A stretch of 64,000 nt of DNA. Source: Kordia algicida. Lineage in GTDB: Bacteria; Bacteroidota; Bacteroidia; Flavobacteriales; Flavobacteriaceae. Positions 56,697 to 64,000 of this stretch are shown here, piece after piece. Made by a program: the position numbers and the translations under genes. Below the pieces are notes generated by a model. It had not been told where the DNA came from. It made no database searches and was given only the letters and a program-made list of their open reading frames with translations. Every line of letters starts with the position of its first letter. Position 1 is the first letter of the stretch. Location: NCBI RefSeq assembly GCF_051013375.1, contig NZ_CP142125.1. The stretch is one strand, 5' to 3'.

Positions 56697-57107
56697 TTAC
56701 TCCTCTTGAAAAAGCTCTAATAACTCCAATAAATACAACGTACGCTCACGAAATTGGCGTTTTTCATGTGCAGCTGTTGCTGCCATTGTCATGGTGCCGC
56801 CTTGATATTGAATATGGTAAAACGAAGCACGAAATGCCAAATCAAATTTTTGAAACTCAAGCCATTTTTTTTGAGAAGCTTCTAATAAAGTCACAGACAA
56901 TTGTTTCGGATTTGCTTTTAATTGTAGCAAAGTGCTGTCCATCAATTTTTTCCAAGAAGCCGTTGCAGCATGTTCACATTTTACACCGCCAAGTGTCGTA
57001 GGCATCGTGTTTTCTAGACATTTTCTGTTTTTGATATCGATAGGATGTGATTGACTAAAACAAAAGTTAACAGTGAGTAGAGCGATGATGCAGACAAATT
57101 TTTTCAT
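56697..57107 (-). CDS. exported LprI/DUF1311-like protein
   Basis: About 136 residues from the ATG at 57107, which opens with a signal peptide (MKKFVCIIALLTVNFCFSQ); an earlier in-frame ATG at 57221 is unlikely since it would overlap the helicase gene. The mature domain, with WKKLMDSTLLQLKANPKQLS and EASQKKWLEFQKFD, resembles the DUF1311/lysozyme-inhibitor LprI family. Inhibition of lysozyme is a family property, not seen here directly. Confidence 0.65.
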   Translation of the reverse strand: MKKFVCIIALLTVNFCFSQSHPIDIKNRKCLENTMPTTLGGVKCEHAATASWKKLMDSTLLQLKANPKQLSVTLLEASQKKWLEFQKFDLAFRASFYHIQYQGGTMTMAATAAHEKRQFRERTLYLLELLELFQEE

Positions 57108-57123
57108 GAGAAAAAGATACGAT

Positions 57124-58476
57124 TTACTTTCGTTTCTTTTTGTTACGACGGTTAAAATTTTTATCGCCCCGTGTTTTTGGCTTTTTGTATTTTTTTGCAA
57201 TTTCACGTCGATACGAACCACCTTGATTGGTTTTTTTGTTCTTTTCCTTTTTTTCGTGAAATCCTTTTTCCAAACCTTCCGTTTTTAACGGATTGTTGAC
57301 TTCGCGAATTCGGGTTTGTTCTTCGGGAGCCAATTGTGTAGAAATTTCGACTTCTTCTGGAAATTCGAGTTGTGGAATTTCATAATTCATTAACTTTTCA
57401 ATTGCTTCTTTGTACTCGAGTTCTTTTTTGGTGTAAAATAAAACGGCGTTTCCTTTGGCTTTTGCACGACCTGCACGACCAATGCGGTGCATGTAATTTT
57501 CTGGATAGTTTGGTGTATTGAAGTTGAATACATGCGTAATCATGTCCAGATCCAAACCGCGCGCCATGACATCGGTTGCGACTAAAATTCGGTTTTCGCC
57601 AGTGTTGAAATTTTCAATAGAACGAATTCGGTAGTTTTGAGTTTTGTTGGAATGAATTACCGCAACTTCTTCGCCAAAATCTTTCTGTAAACAGTCAAAT
57701 AACCGATCGGCAATACGTTTGTTGGAGATAAATACTAACACTTTGCTGTAGATTTCTTTGTCTTTTAAAAGATGTGTAAGTAAGTTTACTTTCGTGTAAA
57801 AGTTTTGAACTGCGTAACAGGTTTGTGAAATATTATCTAAAGGTGTTCCGCTGACCGCAATGGAAATTTTATGTGGCGCAATGAAAAAATCGTCAATTAA
57901 TAAATTTACATCATCGGTCATTGTTGCTGAAAACATGATGTTTTGTCGTTGTTCAGGCAATAATTCAAAGATATTGGTAATCTGAAAACGGAATCCTAAA
58001 TCCAACATGACATCAACCTCATCAATCACTAATTTTTTGATCGATTTGAGTTGCAATGCTCTGCTCAATACCAAATCATATAAACGTCCAGGAGTTGCTA
58101 CGACAATGTCTGCGCCTTGTTGCAAACTTTGAGCTTGTGTGTTCATGTTTACGCCGCCATACACACCCACAATGCGTACGTTGATATATTTGGCAAATAA
58201 TTCAATTTGTTCTACGACTTGAATGACCAATTCACGCGTTGGGACTAAGACTAAGATTCGCGGATTGACTTGTTTTGAGAATTTTAAATCGCGCAATAAC
58301 GGCAACATATACGCGAACGTTTTTCCTGTTCCTGTTTGCGCAATTCCTACAACATCTTTTCCGCCGCGAATTACCGAGAATGATTGCTCCTGAATTGGTG
58401 TTGGTGTTGTAAAACCTAAATCTTCAATCGCATAATGCAATTGTTTTGATAAGTCAAAATCCTGAAAAGTAGACAT
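57124..58476 (-). CDS. DEAD-box RNA helicase
   Basis: About 450 residues from the ATG at 58476 (MSTFQDFDLSKQ). The RecA-like helicase motifs appear in order: Q motif PTPIQEQ, motif I AQTGTGKT, VATPGRL, motif II as DEVD instead of DEAD, motif III FSATM, and motif VI HRIGRAGR. The last 60 residues are basic (RRNKKKRK), as in RNA-binding tails of cold-shock/ribosome-assembly helicases. It is cytoplasmic. The exported LprI-like gene begins 16 bases after its stop. Confidence 0.92.
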   Translation of the reverse strand: MSTFQDFDLSKQLHYAIEDLGFTTPTPIQEQSFSVIRGGKDVVGIAQTGTGKTFAYMLPLLRDLKFSKQVNPRILVLVPTRELVIQVVEQIELFAKYINVRIVGVYGGVNMNTQAQSLQQGADIVVATPGRLYDLVLSRALQLKSIKKLVIDEVDVMLDLGFRFQITNIFELLPEQRQNIMFSATMTDDVNLLIDDFFIAPHKISIAVSGTPLDNISQTCYAVQNFYTKVNLLTHLLKDKEIYSKVLVFISNKRIADRLFDCLQKDFGEEVAVIHSNKTQNYRIRSIENFNTGENRILVATDVMARGLDLDMITHVFNFNTPNYPENYMHRIGRAGRAKAKGNAVLFYTKKELEYKEAIEKLMNYEIPQLEFPEEVEISTQLAPEEQTRIREVNNPLKTEGLEKGFHEKKEKNKKTNQGGSYRREIAKKYKKPKTRGDKNFNRRNKKKRK

Positions 58477-58541
58477 AACTGTGTTAATTTTGCGCAAATG
58501 TAGTGTATTTCATCGCTTTAGCGTGATGAAAGCTAATTTTA

Positions 58542-59486
58542 TTACTTTTTTGAGGTTGCTTTTTTAGTACCTTTTACTACTTTTTCTTTGTTTGAATCTT
58601 GTGATCTAATCAAAGCAGGCGACAGTTTTTTAATTCCTTCTTTGGTAAGATATTTAGTAAGAATTCCACCTTGAATTCTGTTGACATCAAATTCAATGAT
58701 AAATGCTTTTTTGTCAATTTTATCAATGAGATTGTACGTTCGGCGAATGTCAATTCGGTTGATAACGGTGTGAATGATATCTTTTTCTTCCTGAATACCG
58801 CGTTTTCCATAACCACGCGCGCCTTTGTAAGACGTAGTTCCAGCACCGATAATTTTATTGAGTTTTTCTTCTATTTCTGCAGAATGTTCTGAGACAATCA
58901 TCAATCCGACATAATCTTCAAAACCTTCAATCATCAAATCAATTATTTTCGCTGTGACGAGAAATGTCAAAATGGAATACATAGCAACTTCAACAGAAAG
59001 GAGCAAAGCTGTCGCTCCAAAAAGTATGGCATTAAATCCTAGAATTACTTTTCCAATGCTGATGCCCAAACGTTCATTGATAAAGATGCCGAGAATTTCA
59101 GAACCGTCAAGAACAGCTCCGTTTTTTATGGTAATTCCGATTCCTGCACCAAGAAATAATCCGCCAAAAATAGCAATCAGGAGTTTGTCGTCTGTAACTG
59201 CTGTAAAATTTTCAAAGTAGATAAAAGTTGCCAATCCGATGATGGAAAGAATTGATTTGATAAAGATTCTTTTCGTAAGTGTAAACCATGCTAAAATCAA
59301 AAACGGAATACTAACAATGAGTAAAAGTATTGACATTTTTATATCAAAAAGTTCGCTTAGCAAAATGGCAATTCCAGTAACGCCACCATCTAAAAATCCA
59401 TTTGGTAATAGAAACATTTTTAAGCCGAGACTTGCTAAAACGATTCCGATAAAGATTTGAAAAATTTCTGAAATGAGTTGTTTCAT
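58542..59486 (-). CDS. YitT family membrane protein
   Basis: 314 residues. The first 200 form five to six membrane helices with LPNGFLDGGVTGIAILLSEL near residue 27 and GLGFLFGAGIG-type segments (FGGLFLGAGIGITIK). The C-terminal part is a DUF2179 domain with GTTSYKGARGYGKR near residue 217. YitT proteins are probable transporters of unknown substrate; DUF2179 may be a ligand-binding domain. The gene is transcribed in the same direction as the helicase. Confidence 0.88.
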   Translation of the reverse strand: MKQLISEIFQIFIGIVLASLGLKMFLLPNGFLDGGVTGIAILLSELFDIKMSILLLIVSIPFLILAWFTLTKRIFIKSILSIIGLATFIYFENFTAVTDDKLLIAIFGGLFLGAGIGITIKNGAVLDGSEILGIFINERLGISIGKVILGFNAILFGATALLLSVEVAMYSILTFLVTAKIIDLMIEGFEDYVGLMIVSEHSAEIEEKLNKIIGAGTTSYKGARGYGKRGIQEEKDIIHTVINRIDIRRTYNLIDKIDKKAFIIEFDVNRIQGGILTKYLTKEGIKKLSPALIRSQDSNKEKVVKGTKKATSKK

Positions 59487-59565
59487 GGCGTATAAAATAA
59501 TTTCAAAAAGATATGTAAAATAAACGTAGCATGATTTTTTTGAGAGATTATTTTTATTTGAAGCG

Positions 59566-59600
59566 AAAAGCTATCCACAGCAGTGTGAATAGCTTTTTTT
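59566..59600. terminator. bidirectional terminator-like hairpin after the sulfatase gene
   Basis: AAAAGCTAT (59566-59574) pairs with ATAGCTTTT after a 4-nt loop and an inner CACA/TGTG stem. T-runs occur on both strands, longer on the plus strand. It lies 24 bases past the sulfatase stop. Confidence 0.7.
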
Positions 59601-59623
59601 AGAATCGTTTGTGTATTGGTGAA

Positions 59624-61147
59624 TTATTGTCTACTCAAGGCAATTGGTCCGTCGGAAACGGTTTTGCGTCGTAATAGGCGGTTTTCTGCTTCTTTTAGTT
59701 TTTCTGCTAATTCGTCTCTGATGTCTTTGTATTCAGGATTGTACGCCAAATTTTCCATTTCATTGTCTTCATTGTCGGTCAATTTGTACAATTCGTACAT
59801 CGTAGGATAACTTCCTAACGCATGAAAGTAGTAAGCAAATTTCCATTCTTTGGTACGAATACAACGAATACGATTTGCTGCCAATACTGCCGAAGCATGA
59901 TCTGCAGAACTCGCTTTGGTATCATCAAATGTAAAGAGAACTTCATCTTGAACGCCTTTTCCATCAGTGATAATTGGCAATAAGTTATTTCCTTGTAATG
60001 CTTTCGATGGATGTTTTATGTTGGCAATTTCTGCCATTGTTGGCATGATGTCAATTAAAGTAGCGAGCTCATTAGAAGAACGTTGCGGAATTGCTTTACC
60101 ATTTTCGTCTTCGCTTGGAAAAAGTATTGGGTTGGAGAAAACCATTGGAACATTGAGCGTTTCTTCATATACATTGAAGGCTTTTTGTCGCATGCCACCG
60201 TGAGCTAAGCCCATTTCTCCATGATCGGAAATACGAATGACTAATGCTTCATCTGCCATACGATTTCCTGTATCACTTACATGATAGAGTTCGTCAATGA
60301 ATTCGCCAATTTGATGATCTATTTTTGTCAATGTATGCGCGTAGAAATTGATGTAGTTGAGTTTTTCTTCGTTGGTTGGCAAATCACCAAGTAATATGTT
60401 AGCAGATTGAACAATTTGAAATTGTGCCATTGGTTTTTTATTCTTCAGTAAGTCTTCGTTGATAGAATAAGGCAAACCAACACTTCTTCCTGACCAATCA
60501 GATTCCGAATATCCATAGTTGACGCCGTTTGGATACGCCAATACATCATGCGGATTTACTAATGAAAGTACTAAACAAAAAGGCACGCGTTTGTGACCAC
60601 TTTCGCGTTCGGTACGGACTTTTCGTAGAAATTCAATTCCTTGTTGTATGTACATTTCGTCATGATTGGCATAACCGCCACCAAAGTTTTGTGGTTTTAC
60701 ATCTTCTCCTGCATCAGGTGCAATCCAACCTTTGAAACCTGTGAGTGCAATTTCAGAAGCTGTCAAACCATTTTCAGATTCTCCCTTACTAAGATGCCAT
60801 TTTCCGCGGTATTGTACATCATAACCTTCGTTAGAAAGCATGCGTGCCATGTTGTAAATTTCTGGATTTAGTTGTGTTTCTGCGTCTGAGTAGCGTCCGC
60901 CAAAAGTTAGTGTTTGTGTTACGCCGTGTTGCGATGGATATATTCCTGTGAAAAGTGTTGTTCTACTTGGCGAACACATACAGGAATTACAAAATGCTTT
61001 GTTGAAGGTAAATCCATTGTCTTTTAAAAATGTCATGGTTTTTAGGTTTTCACTTTCCCAACCTTCAGGGAAGTTTTGAGTAGCACGTTCTTGATCGGTG
61101 ATGATTAAGATCATGTCTGGCTGTTGTGGTAATTCGGAGAGATTCAT
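59624..61147 (-). CDS. sulfatase-like hydrolase (formylglycine type)
   Basis: 507 residues. The formylglycine motif is CSPSR at residues 58-62, where Cys58 would be oxidised by a sulfatase-modifying enzyme; MILIITDQE near residue 12 supplies metal ligands; GKWHLSKGESENG near 116 and DHGEMGLAHGGM near 308 are further sulfatase blocks. No signal peptide is visible, unusual for polysaccharide sulfatases of marine Bacteroidota, so it may act on internalised or small substrates. It stands alone, without SusCD or other glycan genes nearby. Confidence 0.88.
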   Translation of the reverse strand: MNLSELPQQPDMILIITDQERATQNFPEGWESENLKTMTFLKDNGFTFNKAFCNSCMCSPSRTTLFTGIYPSQHGVTQTLTFGGRYSDAETQLNPEIYNMARMLSNEGYDVQYRGKWHLSKGESENGLTASEIALTGFKGWIAPDAGEDVKPQNFGGGYANHDEMYIQQGIEFLRKVRTERESGHKRVPFCLVLSLVNPHDVLAYPNGVNYGYSESDWSGRSVGLPYSINEDLLKNKKPMAQFQIVQSANILLGDLPTNEEKLNYINFYAHTLTKIDHQIGEFIDELYHVSDTGNRMADEALVIRISDHGEMGLAHGGMRQKAFNVYEETLNVPMVFSNPILFPSEDENGKAIPQRSSNELATLIDIMPTMAEIANIKHPSKALQGNNLLPIITDGKGVQDEVLFTFDDTKASSADHASAVLAANRIRCIRTKEWKFAYYFHALGSYPTMYELYKLTDNEDNEMENLAYNPEYKDIRDELAEKLKEAENRLLRRKTVSDGPIALSRQ

Positions 61148-61230
61148 AGTTTATTGTTTTGTATGAAATTATAATAATTTCTCCGAAACCTGTAGCGTAT
61201 AACTACGTGATTTTGAAATGAAGAAACTGT

Positions 61231-61887
61231 TTATTTCCCAAATAATTTCTTCCAAAAACTTTTCTTTTCAACTGTTTTACTATCCGATTGATTTGTGTTT
61301 TTTGAAGTTTGCGGAGTTTGTGGCGGAGTCATCTTGGTGGATTGTTGCAGCGTTTTATCTACGGAAGTAGTAAAAAAATCACCTTTGTCAGACATGCCAA
61401 TAGGAAATTGCGTTCGTTTTCTCCATTCTGGTTCGTTCATAATATCGTTAGGTTGCAATTGCGTTTTTTTGTCAAAACTAGCGCGTCCCATTTTAACGAC
61501 ATTTTCTTCTATGTTTGAGTTTGTTCCACTAAAAATAGCTTCAAATTTTTTGTCAAAATGAAGTAATAAGATTTGTGTTTGTGTTCCAATTTTATAGATA
61601 TCCAAAACTTTGTAATGTGATGGCGCTGCAATGAGATGAAAACGGTATTTTGCAACATCAGGGTTTATTTGCGCCATGTTTACCGCTTTGTTGGAAGCAA
61701 TGGCATATCGTAAATTTGTAGCCAAACCTTCTGCAAAACCAGAAACATCAGTAAATCCTTTTTCTAGAAGTATTTGATTTTTTTGATATTTTGAAATGTG
61801 TGTAACGTCCAAGTTGCAATCTCTGTAATACATTGTTAATCCTGCAAAGGTTTCGTTGTATGCTTCTTCTATTTTTTTATGTTCCAT
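61231..61887 (-). CDS. protein of unknown function with basic C-terminal tail
   Basis: About 218 residues from the ATG at 61887 (MEHKKIEEAYNETFAG); an earlier ATG at 61965 is possible. The first 130 residues form a compact domain (LLLHFDKKFEAIFSGTNSNI), then a Pro/Thr/Gln-rich linker (MTPPQTPQTSKNT), and the end is KKSFWKKLFGK, a short amphipathic basic segment that could bind membrane or RNA. I recognise no family. Confidence 0.5.
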   Translation of the reverse strand: MEHKKIEEAYNETFAGLTMYYRDCNLDVTHISKYQKNQILLEKGFTDVSGFAEGLATNLRYAIASNKAVNMAQINPDVAKYRFHLIAAPSHYKVLDIYKIGTQTQILLLHFDKKFEAIFSGTNSNIEENVVKMGRASFDKKTQLQPNDIMNEPEWRKRTQFPIGMSDKGDFFTTSVDKTLQQSTKMTPPQTPQTSKNTNQSDSKTVEKKSFWKKLFGK

Positions 61888-62003
61888 GTTGTTTTGAAGA
61901 ATTGCCCAAGTTTGAATTTGAAATGTTTTAGTTTGAGAAAGCAGTTTAATAAGCACAATTTTCAAACGTGTTACCGTTTGTGTTTACAGAATTATGAGTT
62001 GTA

Positions 62004-62822
62004 TTATTGTTTAAGCGGAGTGGTTTTCCAAGTTCCATTTACCATTAGCGGACGTGCATTTAGCTGCATAAAATGCTTGTGTATTTGTTGACTTCGCGTG
62101 TATTGTATATTGGTTGTGAAATCGTTTACAGTTTCAGTCAATTCCATAATTCTTTTATCATCATTTTCAAGGTTTACTGTAAAAGTGAAGATTCGTTCTT
62201 TTAAGATGTTTTTTTGCGTATCTTTTAACGTATATCTATGATTGTAACCATATTCGCCAACTTCTGTTTTTTTGATTTCGATGATGTTGCCATTTTTCAT
62301 GTAACTTGAAGTTACTGTTTCAGCATCGCCGCCTTCACTTCTTGTAATTCCTAAATCGGACCATGATGTTACATCGTAGGCTCCAAAATGTGGAAAGTCG
62401 AATTTTTCGCTCGTGATAATATCATTTGCTGCATCATCGCCTTCATTTTTGACTGCACCACCAAAAATCCAGCCTTTTTTGCCATCATTCGTGGTAACTT
62501 CTAGCCAATGATTGTTGTACACGACACTGCGAAGTACAATTTCACTTTTTACGTCAGATTTATTTCCTGTGAATTCTAAGTCAATTCCTTTGTACGTACC
62601 AACTATTTTTCCTTTTGTACTCGCAATATCGCGCACGTTAATATTGTCTACCCAAACATAATACGTGTCATATTCATTTGTTGTTTCAGTTGTTTCTGAA
62701 GTATCTGTAATTGCTTCGTTGTTTGTTTTTTTAGAATCTTTCTTAGTTTCTCCAGCGCAAGCTGTCAATAAAACGATTGTAAATAATATGCACAATTTTG
62801 AAAGAGAGGAATAGATTTTCAT
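62004..62822 (-). CDS. lipoprotein with SH3-like domain
   Basis: 272 residues. Lipobox cysteine at residue 22 (LLTAC), then a Thr/Glu/Ser-rich linker. A bacterial SH3-like domain follows: WVDNINVRDIASTKGKIVGT and HWLEVTTNDGKKGWIFGGAV. The C-terminal 130 residues are beta-rich and unrecognised. SH3 domains of this type bind cell-wall peptides or proteins. It is membrane-anchored in the periplasm. Confidence 0.75.
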   Translation of the reverse strand: MKIYSSLSKLCILFTIVLLTACAGETKKDSKKTNNEAITDTSETTETTNEYDTYYVWVDNINVRDIASTKGKIVGTYKGIDLEFTGNKSDVKSEIVLRSVVYNNHWLEVTTNDGKKGWIFGGAVKNEGDDAANDIITSEKFDFPHFGAYDVTSWSDLGITRSEGGDAETVTSSYMKNGNIIEIKKTEVGEYGYNHRYTLKDTQKNILKERIFTFTVNLENDDKRIMELTETVNDFTTNIQYTRSQQIHKHFMQLNARPLMVNGTWKTTPLKQ

Positions 62823-62906
62823 TTGGATGATTGGTTCATTAAATTTTGTGTTTCAATTTAAGAAATATTATACATTATTGTATGACAGAAAATGAAGTAG
62901 AAATAA

Positions 62907-62941
62907 AAAACGCTAACAAGAAGTTATCAAGTTAGCGTTTT
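62907..62941 (-). terminator. intrinsic terminator after the 62964 gene
   Basis: An 11-bp perfect stem (62907-62917 with 62931-62941, AAAACGCTAAC/GTTAGCGTTTT) and a 13-nt loop. It ends in a T-run on the minus strand, 22 bases past the stop of the secreted protein. Confidence 0.8.
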
Positions 62942-62963
62942 GTATCAATATTTTATTTAAAAA

Positions 62964-63581
62964 TTATTTTTTATACATAATTGATTTGTCAATCATTTTG
63001 ATGGTTTCCTTTCCTTCGTCAGTGGCGTTTCCGTATTCATCACAAGAATCTTGAAAGGCAATAATTCTAGTTATTCCGTCTTTCATTTTTATTTCTAACA
63101 AATCTAGTGTGAGTCGTTCGCCCATTAAATTCACATTAATTCTTTTTCCAAACAACTCTCTGCTACCAAGTTTCAAAGAAGTTTTCTCAATTTTACAATT
63201 TTGTTTCCCAAAGCGTCCTGAAATTTCTTCTACAAAACCATCTACCGTTCCTTCTGCGATTTCAAAGTACATGATGACAAAGTTATTTCCGTCAAAAGTC
63301 CAGTTTTTATAACCGAAAGATGTTTCGTATTCAAATCCAAAACTTGTTGGATAGTCAAATGAAACGGTTCCGTTGTTAAAAGTTTTGGAGTTGGCAAGCG
63401 TTACCGAAATTGTATTTCCGTCATGCTGAACTTTTTCTCCTTCGGAAATTTTATAATCCTTTCCATTTACTGTTACAACCATTCCTGCTTTTGGTTCTTT
63501 TGAAGGATCTGCTTTTTGTGCATTTACAAAATGTATACTTCCTATTAAAAATAAAGAAAGTAATGTTAATGAAAATTTCAT
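62964..63581 (-). CDS. secreted protein of unknown function
   Basis: 205 residues with a signal peptide ending at VNAQ (about residue 21). The mature part has MVVTVNGKDYKISEGEKVQH and then beta-strands (FVIMYFEIAEG, LTLDLLEIKM). No family is recognised. It ends at a clear terminator. Confidence 0.6.
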   Translation of the reverse strand: MKFSLTLLSLFLIGSIHFVNAQKADPSKEPKAGMVVTVNGKDYKISEGEKVQHDGNTISVTLANSKTFNNGTVSFDYPTSFGFEYETSFGYKNWTFDGNNFVIMYFEIAEGTVDGFVEEISGRFGKQNCKIEKTSLKLGSRELFGKRINVNLMGERLTLDLLEIKMKDGITRIIAFQDSCDEYGNATDEGKETIKMIDKSIMYKK

Positions 63582-63656
63582 ATGTGTATTATTAAGTTAT
63601 TTGTAAACCTACAATTTTCTTTTTAAATAATATGCATTGTATTTTTTAAAGATGAA

Positions 63657-63938
63657 TTATTTACTTAGTAAAGTCTCCATTTTGGGGTTGAATATAGCAC
63701 GAATTTCACTTCTGAGCATATCAAATCTTGTGATGACACAATTACTACCAAAGAGAATAATGGCAACTTTTTTTCCTTTGATCGTATCTTTAAGAAACAT
63801 ACTATCATTTCCTGTGTTTCGTCTAAATTTACGAAATAAGACATATTTATTTGAGTTGTAAAAACGTTCAGCGATTTCTGTAACACGAAGCTCCAGTGCT
63901 TTCTTTTCCTTGCTAGATAATCGCATATTTTTACTCAT
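63657..63938 (-). CDS. small basic protein of unknown function
   Basis: About 93 residues from the ATG at 63938 (MSKNMRLSSKEKKAL); an ATG at 63953 is an alternative. It is basic with one hydrophobic stretch (KKVAIILFGSNCVITRF). No signal peptide is visible. It has no recognised family, and lies near the window edge. Confidence 0.45.
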   Translation of the reverse strand: MSKNMRLSSKEKKALELRVTEIAERFYNSNKYVLFRKFRRNTGNDSMFLKDTIKGKKVAIILFGSNCVITRFDMLRSEIRAIFNPKMETLLSK

Positions 63939-64000
63939 ACTATAAAGTATCATGCAGTGTGCAGCAGAGTTTAGATGTAATTTTGTTTTTATTCGTAAAG

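Noticed and set aside
1..64000. CRISPR array or rRNA operon
   Set aside because: No regularly spaced direct repeats and no rRNA-like conserved stretches were seen on reading both strands.

Overview
The window looks like a chromosome segment of a marine flavobacterium (Bacteroidota, Flavobacteriaceae; Kordia or a close relative is a guess from gene style, not a proven assignment). The evidence is low G+C, Bacteroidota-type promoters (TAnnTTTG), a type IX secretion sorting tail, SusC-type plug sequence, many signal peptides ending in FAQ or FSQ, and hpt-adk fused in one frame.

Layout. 1-5.5 kb is housekeeping: the end of an SDR-type gene, purK-purE, a fused hypoxanthine phosphoribosyltransferase/adenylate kinase, a DUF3050 protein and obgE. 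5.6-10.3 kb holds an unknown secreted protein, a peptidase E, a T9SS cargo, a cyclophilin-like protein, a VOC protein and an orphan DUF4157 (eCIS core) protein with a GNAT-like C-terminus. 10.4-31.3 kb is bounded by two very large alpha-2-macroglobulin paralogues. One carries a SusC/TonB-receptor plug unit inserted just before its A2M domain. Between them lies an accessory island of small lipoproteins and a 962-residue NACHT NTPase.

31.5-34.5 kb has a TPR protein, an Omp85-type outer-membrane protein and a lipoprotein. 34.5-36.1 kb is the most unusual locus: an unrecognised Trp-rich protein gene whose stop codon lies inside the D-loop of a downstream tRNA-like sequence. A second tRNA-like follows after 4 nt, then a strong terminator. 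Both tRNA-likes are 72 nt, keep the canonical tertiary-contact bases and have 8-nt anticodon loops. 36.3-42.3 kb contains small lipoproteins, a phosphoesterase, an overlapping pair of 2OG-Fe(II)-oxygenase-like genes and an AlkD-like protein.

42.4-53.7 kb is a short-chain carboxylate (acetate/propionate) module: an InsA-like zinc-ribbon/HTH protein, a porin, a DUF4212 subunit plus Na+/solute symporter, a DUF3311-like protein, a symporter-histidine kinase hybrid, a response regulator, propionyl-CoA synthetase and acetyl-CoA synthetase. The last is broken by a one-base frameshift. 53.9-64 kb holds an S24 repressor with an exonuclease/GIY-YIG nuclease, a DEAD-box helicase, a YitT protein, a sulfatase and several unknown secreted or lipoproteins. 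Four noncoding inverted-repeat elements and several intrinsic terminators lie between genes. No CRISPR array, rRNA or complete insertion sequence was seen.
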